Shown: positions 14,102 through 25,562, counted from the stretch's first letter. The stretch is DNA of 64,000 nt from Dechloromonas sp. (GCA_028687035.1 JAQUAX010000012.1:1-64000), one strand, 5' to 3'. Numbers and translations: made by a program. Notes: generated by a model not told the origin, from the letters alone.

Positions 14102-14698
14102 CTAGCCCTTCTTCTTGGCGCCGATCTTCGATTCCTGGCCGGCGAGCAGCCGCTGGATGTTCTGCCAGTGCTTGCCGATCAGCGCCAGCGCCAGCAGGCC
14201 GACGACGACGACCTGGCCGCCGGCGCCGTGCATCAGTACCGAGAACAGCGGCGCCGCGGCGGCGGCGGCGATCGCGGCGAGCGACGAATAGCGCGACGCA
14301 AAGGCGACGAACAGCCAGGTCGCCAGCACGGCCAGGCCGAGCAGCGGGTCGAGCGCGAGCAGCACGCCGGCGGCGGTGGCGACGCCCTTGCCGCCCTTGA
14401 ACTTCAGGAAGACCGGGAACAGGTGGCCGGCGAACACGGCGAGCGCGACCAGGCCGACCTGGAGGTCGGACAGGCCGAGTTTCTGCGCGACGATCACGGC
14501 GACGGCGCCTTTGGCGGCATCGCCGATCAGTGTGAAGAGCGCGGCCTTCTTGTTGCCGCTGCGCAGCACGTTGGTTGCGCCGGGGTTGCCCGAGCCGTAG
14601 CTGCGGGGATCGGCCAGGCCGAACAGTTTGGACGCGACCATCGCGAAGGGAACGGAGCCGAGCAGGTAGGCGGCGACGAGAGCGAACAGGGTTTCCAT
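14102..14698 (-). CDS. plsY: glycerol-3-phosphate acyltransferase PlsY
   Basis: A 198-aa polytopic inner-membrane enzyme that acylates glycerol-3-phosphate with acyl-phosphate. The conserved motifs are present: GSVPFAMV near the start, [15 protein letters not shown] (about 33-47), [18 protein letters not shown] (about 92-110) and [10 protein letters not shown] near the C-terminus. Length fits the family. The ATG is preferred over an in-frame TTG two codons earlier. It diverges from folB and converges on the hybrid kinase, with only 3 bp between the stops. Confidence 0.95.
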   Translation of the reverse strand: METLFALVAAYLLGSVPFAMVASKLFGLADPRSYGSGNPGATNVLRSGNKKAALFTLIGDAAKGAVAVIVAQKLGLSDLQVGLVALAVFAGHLFPVFLKFKGGKGVATAAGVLLALDPLLGLAVLATWLFVAFASRYSSLAAIAAAAAAPLFSVLMHGAGGQVVVVGLLALALIGKHWQNIQRLLAGQESKIGAKKKG

Positions 14699-14718
14699 GG
14701 GCAAGCGGGACCTTGGGG

Positions 14719-14724
14719 TACAAT
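14719..14724 (+). promoter_or_regulatory. -10 element for folB
   Basis: TACAAT lies 40 nt before the folB ATG in the plsY-folB divergent gap. No good -35 is visible. Confidence 0.4.
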
Positions 14725-14764
14725 CGCGGCGGATTTTACACCCCGGACCCCGGTCGACCGCCCC

Positions 14765-15115
14765 ATGGACATCATTTTCATCGAAGAACTGCGCGCCGAG
14801 ACGTGGATAGGCATCTATCCGCGCGAGAAGGCGATGCCGCAGACGGTCGAGATTTCACTGCAGATCGGGGTGTCCACCGCGTCGGCCGGCGCCAGCGACG
14901 ACATCCGCGACACCGTCGATTACGCGGTCGTCGTCGAGCGCCTGCGCCGCGACCTGTCGGCCAGCCACTTCAACCTGCTCGAGAAGCTGACCGAGCACAT
15001 CGCGACCTACCTGCTCGAGAACTTCGCCGCCCACTGGGTCCGCGTGTCGGTCGCCAAGCTGGGCATGATGCCCGGCGTCAAGCGGGTCGGCGTCGTCATC
15101 GAGCGTTCCGTCTAG
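14765..15115 (+). CDS. folB: dihydroneopterin aldolase
   Basis: A 116-aa enzyme of the tetrahydrofolate pathway that splits dihydroneopterin to hydroxymethyl-dihydropterin. FolB-family features include the N-terminal strand [19 protein letters not shown], the substrate region [13 protein letters not shown] and the catalytic Lys of [19 protein letters not shown]. Its 3' end overlaps the convergent ZIP transporter gene by 4 bp. The G+C-rich upstream gap has a -10 but no clear Shine-Dalgarno. Confidence 0.93.
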   Translation: MDIIFIEELRAETWIGIYPREKAMPQTVEISLQIGVSTASAGASDDIRDTVDYAVVVERLRRDLSASHFNLLEKLTEHIATYLLENFAAHWVRVSVAKLGMMPGVKRVGVVIERSV

Positions 15116-15987
15116 ACCGCTGCCGCGAGCAGCGCCATCACCGCGAAGCCGGCGGCCAGGCCGGCCGTGCCGGCCGCCTCGCGGCCCGGCCGGTGCGAGG
15201 CCGGGATCAGTTCGTGGCTGACCACCCAGAGCATCGCCCCGGCCGCCGCGGCGAGCGCCAGCGGCAGCGCGGCGCCGGCGACGCTGCCGGCGATCACCCC
15301 GAACAGGCCGCCGACCGGCTCGACCAGCCCGGTGCCCAGCGCGAGCGCCGCGGCGCGCAGCGGGCCGGCGCCGAGTGCGACCATCGCGCTGGCGACGATC
15401 CAGCCTTCCGGAATGTTCTGCAACGCGATGCCCAGGCTCATCCCGTGGTCGGCACCGGCAGCCCCGGCGACGCCGACGGCGAGGCCTTCCGGCACGTTGT
15501 GCAGCGCGATTGCGGCGACCACCAGCGCGACCTGCGGCTGGCCGCCGTTGCGCTCGACGGTCTCGACGTGCTCGTGCGGCAGGCGGCGGTCCATGCGCTG
15601 CATCACCGCGGCGCCGGCGAGCAGGGCGCCGGCGGTGGCGATGCCGAGCAGCCACGGCGATCCGCTGGCGGCGACCGTCTGCACGGCCGGCACGAGCAGC
15701 GAGAACAGGCTGGCGGCGAGCATCATGCCGCCGGCCAGGCCGAGCATCGGCGCCATCAGGCGTTCCGACGGCCGGCGCAGGAAGAGCAGCGGGAGCGCGC
15801 CGAGTCCGGTGGCGAGGCCGGCGAACAGGCTGGCCTGCAGCCCCTGGGCGGCCATCGGGTGGGCGGCCAGCCAGATCGCCGCCTGTTCGATGCCGAAGGC
15901 CAGGGCGACGACGGCCATCGCGAGGCCGATCCACAAGTGGCGGCGGGTGGCGGGGCGGGCGTAGTGCCGGGCGACGAGCTGGGTCAT
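15112..15987 (-). CDS. ZIP-family metal transporter
   Basis: A 291-aa inner-membrane protein with about eight hydrophobic helices. TM4 and TM5 carry the metal-site signatures IALHNVPEGLAVG (about 161-173) and IALQNIPEGWIVAS (about 187-200), typical of ZIP carriers of Zn2+ or related divalent metals. A charged loop HEHVE (about 138-142) precedes TM4. The substrate cannot be read from sequence. AAGGAG lies 7 nt before the ATG but within an 8-bp hairpin. Confidence 0.9.
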   Translation of the reverse strand: MTQLVARHYARPATRRHLWIGLAMAVVALAFGIEQAAIWLAAHPMAAQGLQASLFAGLATGLGALPLLFLRRPSERLMAPMLGLAGGMMLAASLFSLLVPAVQTVAASGSPWLLGIATAGALLAGAAVMQRMDRRLPHEHVETVERNGGQPQVALVVAAIALHNVPEGLAVGVAGAAGADHGMSLGIALQNIPEGWIVASAMVALGAGPLRAAALALGTGLVEPVGGLFGVIAGSVAGAALPLALAAAAGAMLWVVSHELIPASHRPGREAAGTAGLAAGFAVMALLAAAV

Positions 15988-15990
15988 GGC

Positions 15991-16014
15991 GTTTCTCCTT
16001 GGTGACGGAGAAAC
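15991..16014 (-). promoter_or_regulatory. hairpin enclosing the ribosome-binding site of the ZIP gene
   Basis: In the mRNA sense, GTTTCTCC and GGAGAAAC form a perfect 8-bp stem around an 8-nt loop; the second arm contains the GGAG of the Shine-Dalgarno, which ends 7 nt before the ATG. Folding would hide the ribosome site. Confidence 0.6.
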
Positions 16015-16032
16015 TTTAATGATCGCGGCTCG

Positions 16033-16049
16033 ATAGCTCCAATCGATTG
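16033..16049. promoter_or_regulatory. dyad upstream of the ZIP gene, possible LysR/OxyR-type site
   Basis: ATAGCTCCAATCGAT has the ATAG-N7-(C/G)AT layout of OxyR-like half sites and overlaps the perfect palindrome CAATCGATTG. It lies in the AT-rich 90-bp gap between ybaK and the ZIP gene. The assignment rests on pattern resemblance only. Confidence 0.3.
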
Positions 16050-16077
16050 ATTAAATCAGTTCGATTGTTTTTAAGAA

Positions 16078-16569
16078 TCAGTCGGCCAGTGCGGCGCTGA
16101 CCTGCTGCGGTGCCAGCGTGCGCAGGATGTCGTGCGGGTGGATGCCGACCAGGTAGCCGCGCCGGCCGCCGTTGATGTAGATCAGCGGCAGGTCGAGGAT
16201 GCTTTTCTCGATATAGACCGGCATCTTCTTCTTCGTGCCGAACGGGCTGGTGCCGCCGACCAGGAAGCCGGTATGGCGGTTGGCGACTTCCGGCTTGCAC
16301 GGCTCGACCTTCTTGCAGCCGATCTGGCGGGCGAGTTCCTTGGTCGATACCTTGCGGTCGCCGTGCATCAGCACGACCAGTGGCCGGGCGGCCTCGTCCT
16401 CGAAGATCAGCGTCTTGACCACCGCGTGCTCGTCGACATTCAGCTCGCGGGCGGAAACCTTCGTGCCGCCGTGTTCCTCGTAGGCGTACAGGTGGCTGGA
16501 ATAGGGCACCTTGTTCGCCTTCAGGAACTTGGTGGCCGGGGTTTCGGGGGCGTGTTCGTTCTTGCTCAT
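16078..16569 (-). CDS. ybaK: Cys-tRNA(Pro)/Cys-tRNA(Cys) deacylase YbaK
   Basis: A 163-aa member of the YbaK/EbsC editing-domain family, which hydrolyses mischarged Cys-tRNA(Pro) in trans. Visible signatures are TPATKFLKANKVPYSSHLY at the N-terminus, the catalytic-pocket segment VVKTLIF, the Lys in VSTKELAR, and TGFLVGGTSPFGTKKKMPVYIEKS. Length is normal. It follows xerD by 10 bp, but a -10 hexamer begins in the xerD stop codon and ends 7 nt before this ATG, so it may be leaderless and separately expressed. Confidence 0.92.
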   Translation of the reverse strand: MSKNEHAPETPATKFLKANKVPYSSHLYAYEEHGGTKVSARELNVDEHAVVKTLIFEDEAARPLVVLMHGDRKVSTKELARQIGCKKVEPCKPEVANRHTGFLVGGTSPFGTKKKMPVYIEKSILDLPLIYINGGRRGYLVGIHPHDILRTLAPQQVSAALAD

Positions 16570-16576
16570 GGACGGA

Positions 16577-16582
16577 ATTCTA
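16577..16582 (-). promoter_or_regulatory. -10 element for ybaK, likely leaderless
   Basis: Leftward TAGAAT starts with the TAG stop codon of xerD and is separated by 7 nt from the ybaK ATG. No Shine-Dalgarno is present in that interval. Confidence 0.45.
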
Positions 16583-17488
16583 CCCGCGCGGGTGGTGCAC
16601 CGCGTGCAGCGCCTTCAGCCGCTCGCGGGCGACGTGGGTGTAGATCTGCGTGGTCGTGATGTCGGCGTGGCCGAGCAGCAGCTGGACGACGCGCAGGTCG
16701 GCGCCGTGGTTCAGCAGGTGGGTCGCGAAGGCGTGGCGCAGCACGTGCGGCGACAGCCGGGCGGCGTCGATGCCGGCCACCGGCGCATAACGCTTGACCA
16801 GCTGCCAGAAGGCCTGGCGCGTCATCGCGTCGCCGCGCCCGGTGACGAACACCGCGTCGCTGTGCCGGCCTCGCAGCAGCGCGACGCGGCCTTCCTTCAG
16901 GTAGTCGGCGATCCAGGCGATGGCCGTCTGGCCGAGCGGTACCAGGCGTTCCTTGCTGCCCTTGCCGAGCACGCGCAGCACGCCGTCGGCCAGCGAGATC
17001 TCGTGCAGCTTCAGGCCGACCAGTTCGGAGACGCGCAGCCCGGTCGCGTACAGGGTTTCCAGCATCGCGCGGTCGCGCTGGCCGAGCGGCGTCGCGACGT
17101 CGGGCGCGGCAAGCAGCGCCTCGACCTGCTTTTCCGAAACGACCTTGGGCAGGCGCGACGGGCGGCCCGGATTGGCCAGCGCCAGCGTCGGGTCGGCGGC
17201 GAGCCGGCCGCGCGCCAGCTGCCAGCGGAAGAAGCGGCGCAGCGTCGCCAGGTAGCGGGCCTGCGACGCCGGGCGGGTGTTCCGGGCGAGGTGGGCGACG
17301 AAGGCGGCCAGGGTTTCCGGCCGGGCGTCGAGCAGCGCCTCGTGCCCGTGCTCGGCGAGCCAGGCGGCGCAGCGCGCGAGGTCGGAGCGGTAGCTCGCCA
17401 GCGTCGCCTTGGCCAGGCCGTCTTCCAGCCACAGCGCGTCGCAGAAGGCGTCAGCCTCGGCGAGGTCAGCGGGGGAGGCTGCCTTCAT
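16580..17488 (-). CDS. xerD: site-specific tyrosine recombinase XerD
   Basis: A 302-aa recombinase acting with XerC at dif to resolve chromosome dimers. The N-terminal SAM-like core-binding domain covers about 10-100. The catalytic residues are all present: Arg in ATGLRVSELVGL, Lys in GKGSKER, HVLRH (His-x-x-Arg), GH in LLGHADITTTQ and the Tyr nucleophile in IYTHV. The start overlaps the end of ogt by 23 bp, so it is translated within the proA-acd-ogt-xerD operon. Standard length favours XerD over an island integrase. Confidence 0.93.
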   Translation of the reverse strand: MKAASPADLAEADAFCDALWLEDGLAKATLASYRSDLARCAAWLAEHGHEALLDARPETLAAFVAHLARNTRPASQARYLATLRRFFRWQLARGRLAADPTLALANPGRPSRLPKVVSEKQVEALLAAPDVATPLGQRDRAMLETLYATGLRVSELVGLKLHEISLADGVLRVLGKGSKERLVPLGQTAIAWIADYLKEGRVALLRGRHSDAVFVTGRGDAMTRQAFWQLVKRYAPVAGIDAARLSPHVLRHAFATHLLNHGADLRVVQLLLGHADITTTQIYTHVARERLKALHAVHHPRG

Positions 17489-17945
17489 GGCGCAGCAGCC
17501 AGCGCTTGACCTCGAGCAGGAAGCCGCCGCCGTGGCGGTTGAAGCCGCCGAGGCCGCCGCCGGCGGCGACGACGCGGTGGCACGGGACGACCAGCGGGTA
17601 GGGGTTGGCGCCGCAGGCCTGGCCGACGGCGCGCGGCGCGTTGTTCAGCGACTGCGCGAGTTCGCCGTAGGTGCGCGTGGCGCCGGTCGGAATCGCCGCG
17701 ATCTGCGCCCAGACGCGGCGCTGGAACGCGGTGCCGGCCGGCTTCAGCGGCAGGCCGAAGACGAAGGCCGGGTCGGCCAGCCAGGCGTGCAGCTGGCGCG
17801 CCGCCTCGGCGGCGAGCGGGCCGTCCGCGGCGCGTTCGGCCTGCGGCTCGAGGAACTCGATCAGGCTGATCTCGTCGTCGTCACACTGCACGCCGAGCGC
17901 GAAGCCGGGGGCGGCGACGATGGCCTGATAATCCGCGGTCGACAT
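17466..17945 (-). CDS. ogt: methylated-DNA--protein-cysteine methyltransferase
   Basis: A 159-aa suicide repair protein that removes alkyl groups from O6-guanine. The acceptor motif is intact (NPYPLVVPCHRVVAAGGGLGGF; Cys about 123), preceded by the DNA-binding helix-turn-helix (GATRTYGELAQSLNNAPRAVGQACGANP). The N-terminal domain is short. The start is 2 bp after the acyl-CoA dehydrogenase stop, within the packed operon. Confidence 0.94.
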   Translation of the reverse strand: MSTADYQAIVAAPGFALGVQCDDDEISLIEFLEPQAERAADGPLAAEAARQLHAWLADPAFVFGLPLKPAGTAFQRRVWAQIAAIPTGATRTYGELAQSLNNAPRAVGQACGANPYPLVVPCHRVVAAGGGLGGFNRHGGGFLLEVKRWLLRHEGSLPR

Positions 17946-17947
17946 GC

Positions 17948-19123
17948 TCAGAAGGCCGAAATCCCGGTCTGCGCCCGGCCGAGGATCAGCGCATGGACGT
18001 CGTGCGTTCCCTCGTAGGTGGTGACCGACTCCAGGTTGACCATGTGCCGGATGATGCCGAATTCGTCCGAAATGCCGTTGCCGCCCAGCATGTCGCGGGC
18101 GTGGCGGGCGATTTCCAGCGCCTTGCCGGTGCTGTTGCGCTTGAGCAGCGAAACGAGTTCCGGCGTCGCGCTGCCGTCGTCCATCATGCGGCCGAGGCGC
18201 AGCGCGCCCTGGATGCCGAGGGCGATCTCGGCCTGCATGTCGACCAGCTTCTTCTGGATCAGCTGCGTGGCCGCGAGCGGCCGGCCGAACTGCTGGCGAT
18301 CCAGCGTGTATTGCCGTGCGGTGTGCCAGCAGCTTTCGGCGGCGCCGAGGGCGCCCCAGGCGATGCCGTAGCGCGCGCTGTTCAGGCAGGTGAACGGCCC
18401 CTTCAGGCCGCTGGCGCCGGGCAGCTGGTTTTCGGTGGGAACGAAGACCTCGTCCATGACGATGTCGCCGGTCACCGACGCGCGCAGGCTGACCTTGCCG
18501 TGGATCACCGGCGCGCTCAGGCCGGGCATGCCCTTTTCGAGGATGAAGCCGCGCAAGGCGCCTTCGTCGTCCTTGGCCCAGACGATGAAGACGTCGGCGA
18601 TCGGCGAATGGGTGATCCAGTTCTTGCGGCCCGACAGCTTCCAGCCGCCGGCCACGCTGCGCGCACGCGTGGTCGCGCTGGACGGGTCGGAGCCGGAATC
18701 CGGTTCGGTCAGGCCGAAGCAGCCGATCAGCTCGCCCTTGCCGAGTTTCGGCAGGTATTTCTGCTTCTGCGCCTCGCTGCCGAATTCGTGAATCGGCACC
18801 ATGGTCAGCGAGGATTGCACGCTGAGCAGCGTGCGGTAGGCCGAATCGACGTATTCCATCTCGCGCGCGATCAGGCCGTAGGACACGTAGTTCAGCCCGG
18901 CGCCGCCGTATTGCGGCGGCAGCGTCGCGCCGAGCAGGCCCATGTCGCCCATCTCGCGGAAAATGGCCGAATCCGTGCGTTCACCGCGGAAGGCCTCGAG
19001 AATGCGCGGCGCCAGCGCCTTCTGCGCGAAGCTGCGCGCCGCGTCGCGGACCAGCCGCTCGTCGGCGGCCAGCTGGCTGTCGAGCAGGAAGGGATCGGCC
19101 CAGTCGAAGGCGGGCTTAGCCAC
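17948..19123 (-). CDS. acyl-CoA dehydrogenase, glutaryl-CoA dehydrogenase type
   Basis: A 391-aa flavoprotein of acyl-CoA dehydrogenase fold. FAD/substrate signatures are [16 protein letters not shown] and [15 protein letters not shown]; the catalytic Glu lies in [18 protein letters not shown] (about 370). Overall order and tail (QTGISAF) match glutaryl-CoA dehydrogenases, which convert glutaryl-CoA to crotonyl-CoA in lysine, tryptophan and benzoyl-CoA breakdown. Its start overlaps the proA stop by 8 bp, an unusual operon partner. Confidence 0.9.
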   Translation of the reverse strand: MAKPAFDWADPFLLDSQLAADERLVRDAARSFAQKALAPRILEAFRGERTDSAIFREMGDMGLLGATLPPQYGGAGLNYVSYGLIAREMEYVDSAYRTLLSVQSSLTMVPIHEFGSEAQKQKYLPKLGKGELIGCFGLTEPDSGSDPSSATTRARSVAGGWKLSGRKNWITHSPIADVFIVWAKDDEGALRGFILEKGMPGLSAPVIHGKVSLRASVTGDIVMDEVFVPTENQLPGASGLKGPFTCLNSARYGIAWGALGAAESCWHTARQYTLDRQQFGRPLAATQLIQKKLVDMQAEIALGIQGALRLGRMMDDGSATPELVSLLKRNSTGKALEIARHARDMLGGNGISDEFGIIRHMVNLESVTTYEGTHDVHALILGRAQTGISAF

Positions 19124-20372
19124 GGACGTGTCCGTCGCCGAGAACGACCCACTTCTGGCTGGTCAGCCCCTCGAGGCCGACCGGGCCGCGGGCGTGGATC
19201 TTGTCGGTCGAGATGCCGATCTCGGCGCCCAGGCCGTACTCGAAACCGTCGGCGAAACGCGTCGAGGCGTTGATCATCACCGAGCTCGAATCGACCTCGC
19301 GCAGGAAGCGCATCGCCTTCGGATGGTTCTCGGTGACGATGGCCTCGCTGTGGTGCGACGAGTAGTGGTTGATGTGGGCGATCGCCTCGTCGATGCCGGA
19401 TACGACCTTGACCGAGATGATCGGCGCCAGGTATTCGGTGTGGTAATCCTCTTCCGTCGCGGCGACGGCGTTCGGTACCAGTGCCTGCGTTTCGGCGCAG
19501 CCGCGGATCTCGACGCCCTTCGCGGTCAGCATCGCGGCGACCGGCGGCAGCAGCGTCGCGGCGACCGCGCGGTCGACGAGCAGCGACTCGGCGGTATTGC
19601 AGGTCCCGTAGCGCTGGGTCTTGGCGTTCTCGACGATCTTCAGCGCCTTGGCCGGATCGGCCTCGCTTTCCAGGTAGACGTGGCAGTTGCCGTCCAGGTG
19701 CTGGATCATCGGCACGCGCGATTCGGCGAGCAGGCGCGCGATCAGGCCCTTGCCGCCGCGCGGCACGATGACGTCGACGAATTCGCGCATGGTGATCAGT
19801 TCGCCGACCGCGGCGCGGTCGGTGGTGTCGATGACCTGCACGCATTCGGCGGGCAGGCCGGCAGCCTGCAGGCCTTCCTGGACCAGTGCGGCGATCGCGC
19901 GGTTGGAACGGATCGCTTCCGAGCCGCCGCGCAGGATCGCCGCGTTGCCGGATTTCAGGCACAGCGCCGCGGCGTCCGCGGTGACGTTCGGGCGGGCTTC
20001 GTAAATGATGCCGATGACGCCGAGCGGCACGCGCATCTTGCCGACCTGGATGCCGGACGGACGGAACTTGATGTCGTTCATCTCGCCGATCGGGTCGGGC
20101 AGCTTGGCGACCTGTTCGACGCCTTCGGCCATGCCGTCGACGCCCTTGTCGGACAGCGTCAGGCGGTCGAGCATCGCGGCTTCCAGCCCGGCAGCGCGGG
20201 CGGCGGCGAGGTCTTCCTGGTTGGCGGCGATCAGCGCCGCCTTGTCGCGGCGGATCGCGGCGGCGATGTGCAGCAGCGCGGCGTTCTTCTCGGCGGTCGT
20301 CGCCATCGCCAGCCGGCGCGAGGCGGCACGGGCCTGGCGGCCGACGGTCTGCATGTAGTCCTTGATATCCAT
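19116..20372 (-). CDS. proA: gamma-glutamyl phosphate reductase
   Basis: A 418-aa NADPH-dependent enzyme that reduces gamma-glutamyl phosphate to glutamate semialdehyde in proline synthesis. It is aldehyde-dehydrogenase-like, with the cofactor region [33 protein letters not shown] (about 108-140), the nucleophilic Cys in [14 protein letters not shown] (about 255) and the C-terminal [28 protein letters not shown]. The start MDIKDYM fits the family; the frame is open 30 codons upstream without support. First gene of a five-gene leftward operon. Confidence 0.96.
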   Translation of the reverse strand: MDIKDYMQTVGRQARAASRRLAMATTAEKNAALLHIAAAIRRDKAALIAANQEDLAAARAAGLEAAMLDRLTLSDKGVDGMAEGVEQVAKLPDPIGEMNDIKFRPSGIQVGKMRVPLGVIGIIYEARPNVTADAAALCLKSGNAAILRGGSEAIRSNRAIAALVQEGLQAAGLPAECVQVIDTTDRAAVGELITMREFVDVIVPRGGKGLIARLLAESRVPMIQHLDGNCHVYLESEADPAKALKIVENAKTQRYGTCNTAESLLVDRAVAATLLPPVAAMLTAKGVEIRGCAETQALVPNAVAATEEDYHTEYLAPIISVKVVSGIDEAIAHINHYSSHHSEAIVTENHPKAMRFLREVDSSSVMINASTRFADGFEYGLGAEIGISTDKIHARGPVGLEGLTSQKWVVLGDGHVRG

Positions 20373-20399
20373 GGCGTTTCGGGGCTTGCGAAAAGACCG

Positions 20400-20405
20400 A
20401 TTATA
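20400..20405 (-). promoter_or_regulatory. -10 element for the proA operon
   Basis: A perfect TATAAT in leftward reading, 27 nt before the proA ATG. The -35 region is weak (AAGTTC at about 18 bp). Confidence 0.5.
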
Positions 20406-20485
20406 GCCAGCTAATTCAGCGGGAACTTCCGGAAGCGGGTAAACTCTTATCCGCAACGACAACAGGGGTTTCCATCGAGGAACAG

Positions 20486-20719
20486 ATGGCCGAAAAACTG
20501 ATACTGCCGACCGAAGTCAAGGTCTGCGCAACCTGCAGCTACTGGGACGGCGAACGTCGCGTGGATGCGGAAATGAAGGTGGTGGTGGTCTCCGAGGAGT
20601 GCTCCGGCGAGTGCCTCGCCCAGGAAGCGGTCAAACCCGGCCTGCACGACGTGCGCCGCGAATGCACCTGCATCTGGGAAGACCTGAACCCCGATGCGCC
20701 GGCCGACAAGGCCGCCTAG
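20486..20719 (+). CDS. small cysteine-rich hypothetical protein
   Basis: A 77-aa acidic protein with six Cys arranged as CATC (14-17), CSGEC (39-43) and CTC (59-61). This suggests a metal-binding (Zn or Fe) or redox fold; I do not recognise a named family. The start has a good GAGGAA. It is convergent with holA, with stop codons overlapping by 4 bp. A -10 (TAAACT) lies about 40 nt upstream. Codon use matches the core genome, so it is probably a lineage-specific native gene. Confidence 0.75.
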   Translation: MAEKLILPTEVKVCATCSYWDGERRVDAEMKVVVVSEECSGECLAQEAVKPGLHDVRRECTCIWEDLNPDAPADKAA

Positions 20720-21726
20720 ACCCTGATCGCGGCGAGGCGCAGGCCGAGCCGCAGGAATTCTTCCCAGATATTGCCCTGGCCGATACCCTTGGCCAGACGG
20801 TCGACGCGGCCGGCGTGGCGCAGCGCTTCTTCCAGCGCCGCGGTGGACAACCGCTGCACGGCCTTTTTGACCGGCCCCTGGCGCGGTCCCCAGACCTTCG
20901 CATCCTTCAGCAGCTGGTCGAGAGGCCGTCCTGCGTCCAGGCCGAAGCGGATGCCGGCCAGCGCGCGGATTTCCTCGCTCATCGCCCACAGTACCAGCGG
21001 CGGCGCTTCGCCTTCCTGCATCAGCCCGTTCAGCGTCCGGGTCAGGCGGGCGACGTCGCCGGACAGCAGTGCGTCGCGCAGTCCCTCGATATCGTAGCGG
21101 GCGACGTTGAGCACCGCATCGCGGACCTGGGCCAGGCTGAGCGGGCCGGCCGGGTAGAGCAGCGCGAGTTTCTGGATTTCCTGGTGCGCGGCGAGCAGGT
21201 TGCCTTCGACGCGCTCGGCGACGAACTTCAGGCTCTCCATGTCGGCCGACTGCTGCTGGCGGCGCAGCCGGCCGGCGATCCAGCCGGGCAGCTCGGCGAG
21301 CGGCGGCGCGTTCAGCTTGACCGCGACGCCGGCATTGACCAGGGTCGTGAACCAGGCCGCCTTTTCCTCGCGCCAGTCGAGTTCCGGCAGCGTGACCAGC
21401 AGCAGGTTGTCCGGCGACAGGTTCTGGCACCAGGCCTGCAGCGCCGCGCCGCCATCCTTGCCCGGCTTGCCGTTGGGGATGCGCAGCTCGATCAGCTTGC
21501 GGTCGCCGAACAGCGACAGGTTGCCGCCGGCGGCGAGCAGCTGGCCCCAGTCGAACTGCGGCAGCACGGTCAGCACCTCGCGTTCGCCGTAGCCGGCGGC
21601 GCGCGCCCGGGCACGGATCGCGTCGGCCGCCTCCAGCACGAGCAGCGGCTCGTCGCCGTACAGCACGTAGAGCGGACGCAACTCGCGCTCGAGATGCGCC
21701 GCGAGCTGTTCGCCCTTCAGCAGCAT
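20716..21726 (-). CDS. holA: DNA polymerase III subunit delta
   Basis: A 336-aa clamp-loader subunit that opens the beta clamp. The N-terminal start MLLKGEQLAAHLERELRPLYVLYGDEPLLVLEAADAIR is typical of HolA, followed by AAA+-like domains and a C-terminal helical collar domain (LVLWAMSEEIRALAGIRF). The start codon shares a base with the lptE stop (ATGA-type overlap). The order leuS-lptE-holA is conserved across proteobacteria. Confidence 0.94.
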   Translation of the reverse strand: MLLKGEQLAAHLERELRPLYVLYGDEPLLVLEAADAIRARARAAGYGEREVLTVLPQFDWGQLLAAGGNLSLFGDRKLIELRIPNGKPGKDGGAALQAWCQNLSPDNLLLVTLPELDWREEKAAWFTTLVNAGVAVKLNAPPLAELPGWIAGRLRRQQQSADMESLKFVAERVEGNLLAAHQEIQKLALLYPAGPLSLAQVRDAVLNVARYDIEGLRDALLSGDVARLTRTLNGLMQEGEAPPLVLWAMSEEIRALAGIRFGLDAGRPLDQLLKDAKVWGPRQGPVKKAVQRLSTAALEEALRHAGRVDRLAKGIGQGNIWEEFLRLGLRLAAIRV

Positions 21727-22238
21727 CAGTCGGCGTCTTCCCTGTTCGGGTCGAGCGGCTTGACGACGCTGAGCCGGCGCATGATCTGGCCGACCAGGTC
21801 GGTGTGCATGTCGCGCCAGAGCAGGTTTTCCTCGATGTCCTTGGCGAGCACCTTGGAGTCGTCGTGGGTCACGTCGCGGACCAGCGTGATTTCGTTGGGC
21901 GGCACCAGCACCTTGCCCTCCGGCGTGATCACGCGGAACGTGTAGGTCAGCGTCAGCCGGTATTCGCGGACGCGGCCCAGCGAGTTGATGCTGAGGATGG
22001 ACTTCTGGCGCTGGTCGCCGAGCTGCTGGAAGACCGCCTCGGCGGCCTTCGGCTCATCGACGATCTCGGTCGATCCGGTCGCCTTGATGTGGCGCTGCAG
22101 CCAGACGTTGACGTCGGCGGTCTCGGGCAGCGCGATGAACATCGTCTTGTAGGGAAGCTGGGCGCTTGCCGCTCCGCGCAGCTGGAAGCCGCAGCCGGCG
22201 ACGGCCGCGGCGAGGATCAGGGCGAACAGGAAGCGCAT
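21726..22238 (-). CDS. lptE: LPS-assembly lipoprotein LptE
   Basis: A 170-aa outer-membrane lipoprotein that plugs LptD during lipopolysaccharide export. It has a signal peptide with lipobox (VAGCGFQLRG; Cys about 16), the LptE start GFQLRG and the strand pattern REYRLTLTYTFRVITPEGKVL. It starts 9 bp after leuS and overlaps holA by one base. Confidence 0.93.
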   Translation of the reverse strand: MRFLFALILAAAVAGCGFQLRGAASAQLPYKTMFIALPETADVNVWLQRHIKATGSTEIVDEPKAAEAVFQQLGDQRQKSILSINSLGRVREYRLTLTYTFRVITPEGKVLVPPNEITLVRDVTHDDSKVLAKDIEENLLWRDMHTDLVGQIMRRLSVVKPLDPNREDAD

Positions 22239-22247
22239 CGGGGCTCC

Positions 22248-24881
<2,634 letters not shown>

Positions 24882-24892
24882 TCAAAGCGCGG

Positions 24893-24898
24893 ATTATA
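24893..24898 (-). promoter_or_regulatory. -10 element for leuS-lptE-holA
   Basis: Leftward TATAAT, 35 nt before the leuS ATG. The -35 region is not recognisable. Confidence 0.5.
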
Positions 24899-24936
24899 CC
24901 GGTTGGCAGGCCCCGGAGACGGGGCGGACCGACGAT

Positions 24937-24973
24937 AAAAACCCGGCCGGACGGCATTCCGTCGGGCCGGGTT
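24937..24973 (-). terminator. terminator after the 117-aa hypothetical gene
   Basis: AACCCGGCC and GGCCGGGTT with an inner GACGG/CCGTC stem and a 4-nt loop; leftward it runs into TTTTTAT. Strong rho-independent form. Confidence 0.85.
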
Positions 24974-25085
24974 GGCGGGCGCCTCGCTGACAGGCGACCG
25001 GGCGCGCGGCGCGTGTCGGGCCGGCCGGCCGGCGGGGTGCCTGCACGCACTCCCGCCGGCGCTTGCCGGTCCTAGCGTCGCCCGG

Positions 25086-25439
25086 TCACGCGGCTTTTTT
25101 TTGCGTGCAGAGGCTTTCCCAGGTGTTCTGCCAGAACAGGTAGGCGTTCTGTGCAGCCATCAGCGAGAGCAGCGACATCCGGGTCTGGTGGTGCCACATC
25201 CAGGACAGCCGGGGAGCGGGGCTCAGGCCGTATTCCGGGGTGTTGCCGACTTCGTCCTCGACGATGGCGAGGAAGCGCTCGACGGCGAGACCCCAGTAGT
25301 TGGAACCTTCTGCGCGGCCGACCAGGTACTCGGCCTCGGAGATGGCGCGCCGCCAGAGTTTCAGCGCCAGTTCGTCGCTGATGCCGGCCTTGCGCGCGAT
25401 CCAGGGCAGGATCTTGGGCGCCTTCATGCTGTTTTTCAT
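25086..25439 (-). CDS. conserved-looking hypothetical protein, Trp-rich
   Basis: A 117-aa soluble protein with an excellent Shine-Dalgarno (AAAGGAG, 7 nt before the first of two close ATGs). It reads as mostly helical, with seven Trp and the segment ISDELALKLWRRAISEAEYLVGRAEGSNYWGLAVERFLAIVEDE. I cannot name a family. It has its own terminator, a plausible promoter and a 240-bp upstream region that is unusually AT-rich for this genome, so it is likely a well-regulated single-gene unit. A TGC/GCA-rich stretch upstream resembles operators of polyhydroxybutyrate-granule genes, a weak hint only. Confidence 0.7.
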   Translation of the reverse strand: MKNSMKAPKILPWIARKAGISDELALKLWRRAISEAEYLVGRAEGSNYWGLAVERFLAIVEDEVGNTPEYGLSPAPRLSWMWHHQTRMSLLSLMAAQNAYLFWQNTWESLCTQKKAA

Positions 25440-25532
25440 GCTGTTGCTCCTTTTACTGCGTGGCGGTGACCACTTGTTCGTATGAGTGCCTTGTGGGCAA
25501 ATAGTTTTGTGCGCTGCAATATTTTTTTGGGA

Positions 25533-25562
25533 AGTATACTTCTCTCGTTTTTGCGGCGTCCA
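25533..25562 (-). promoter_or_regulatory. promoter of the 117-aa hypothetical gene
   Basis: Leftward -35 TGGACG (25557-25562), 18-bp spacer, -10 TATACT (25533-25538). It leaves a 5' leader of about 87 nt. Confidence 0.5.
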
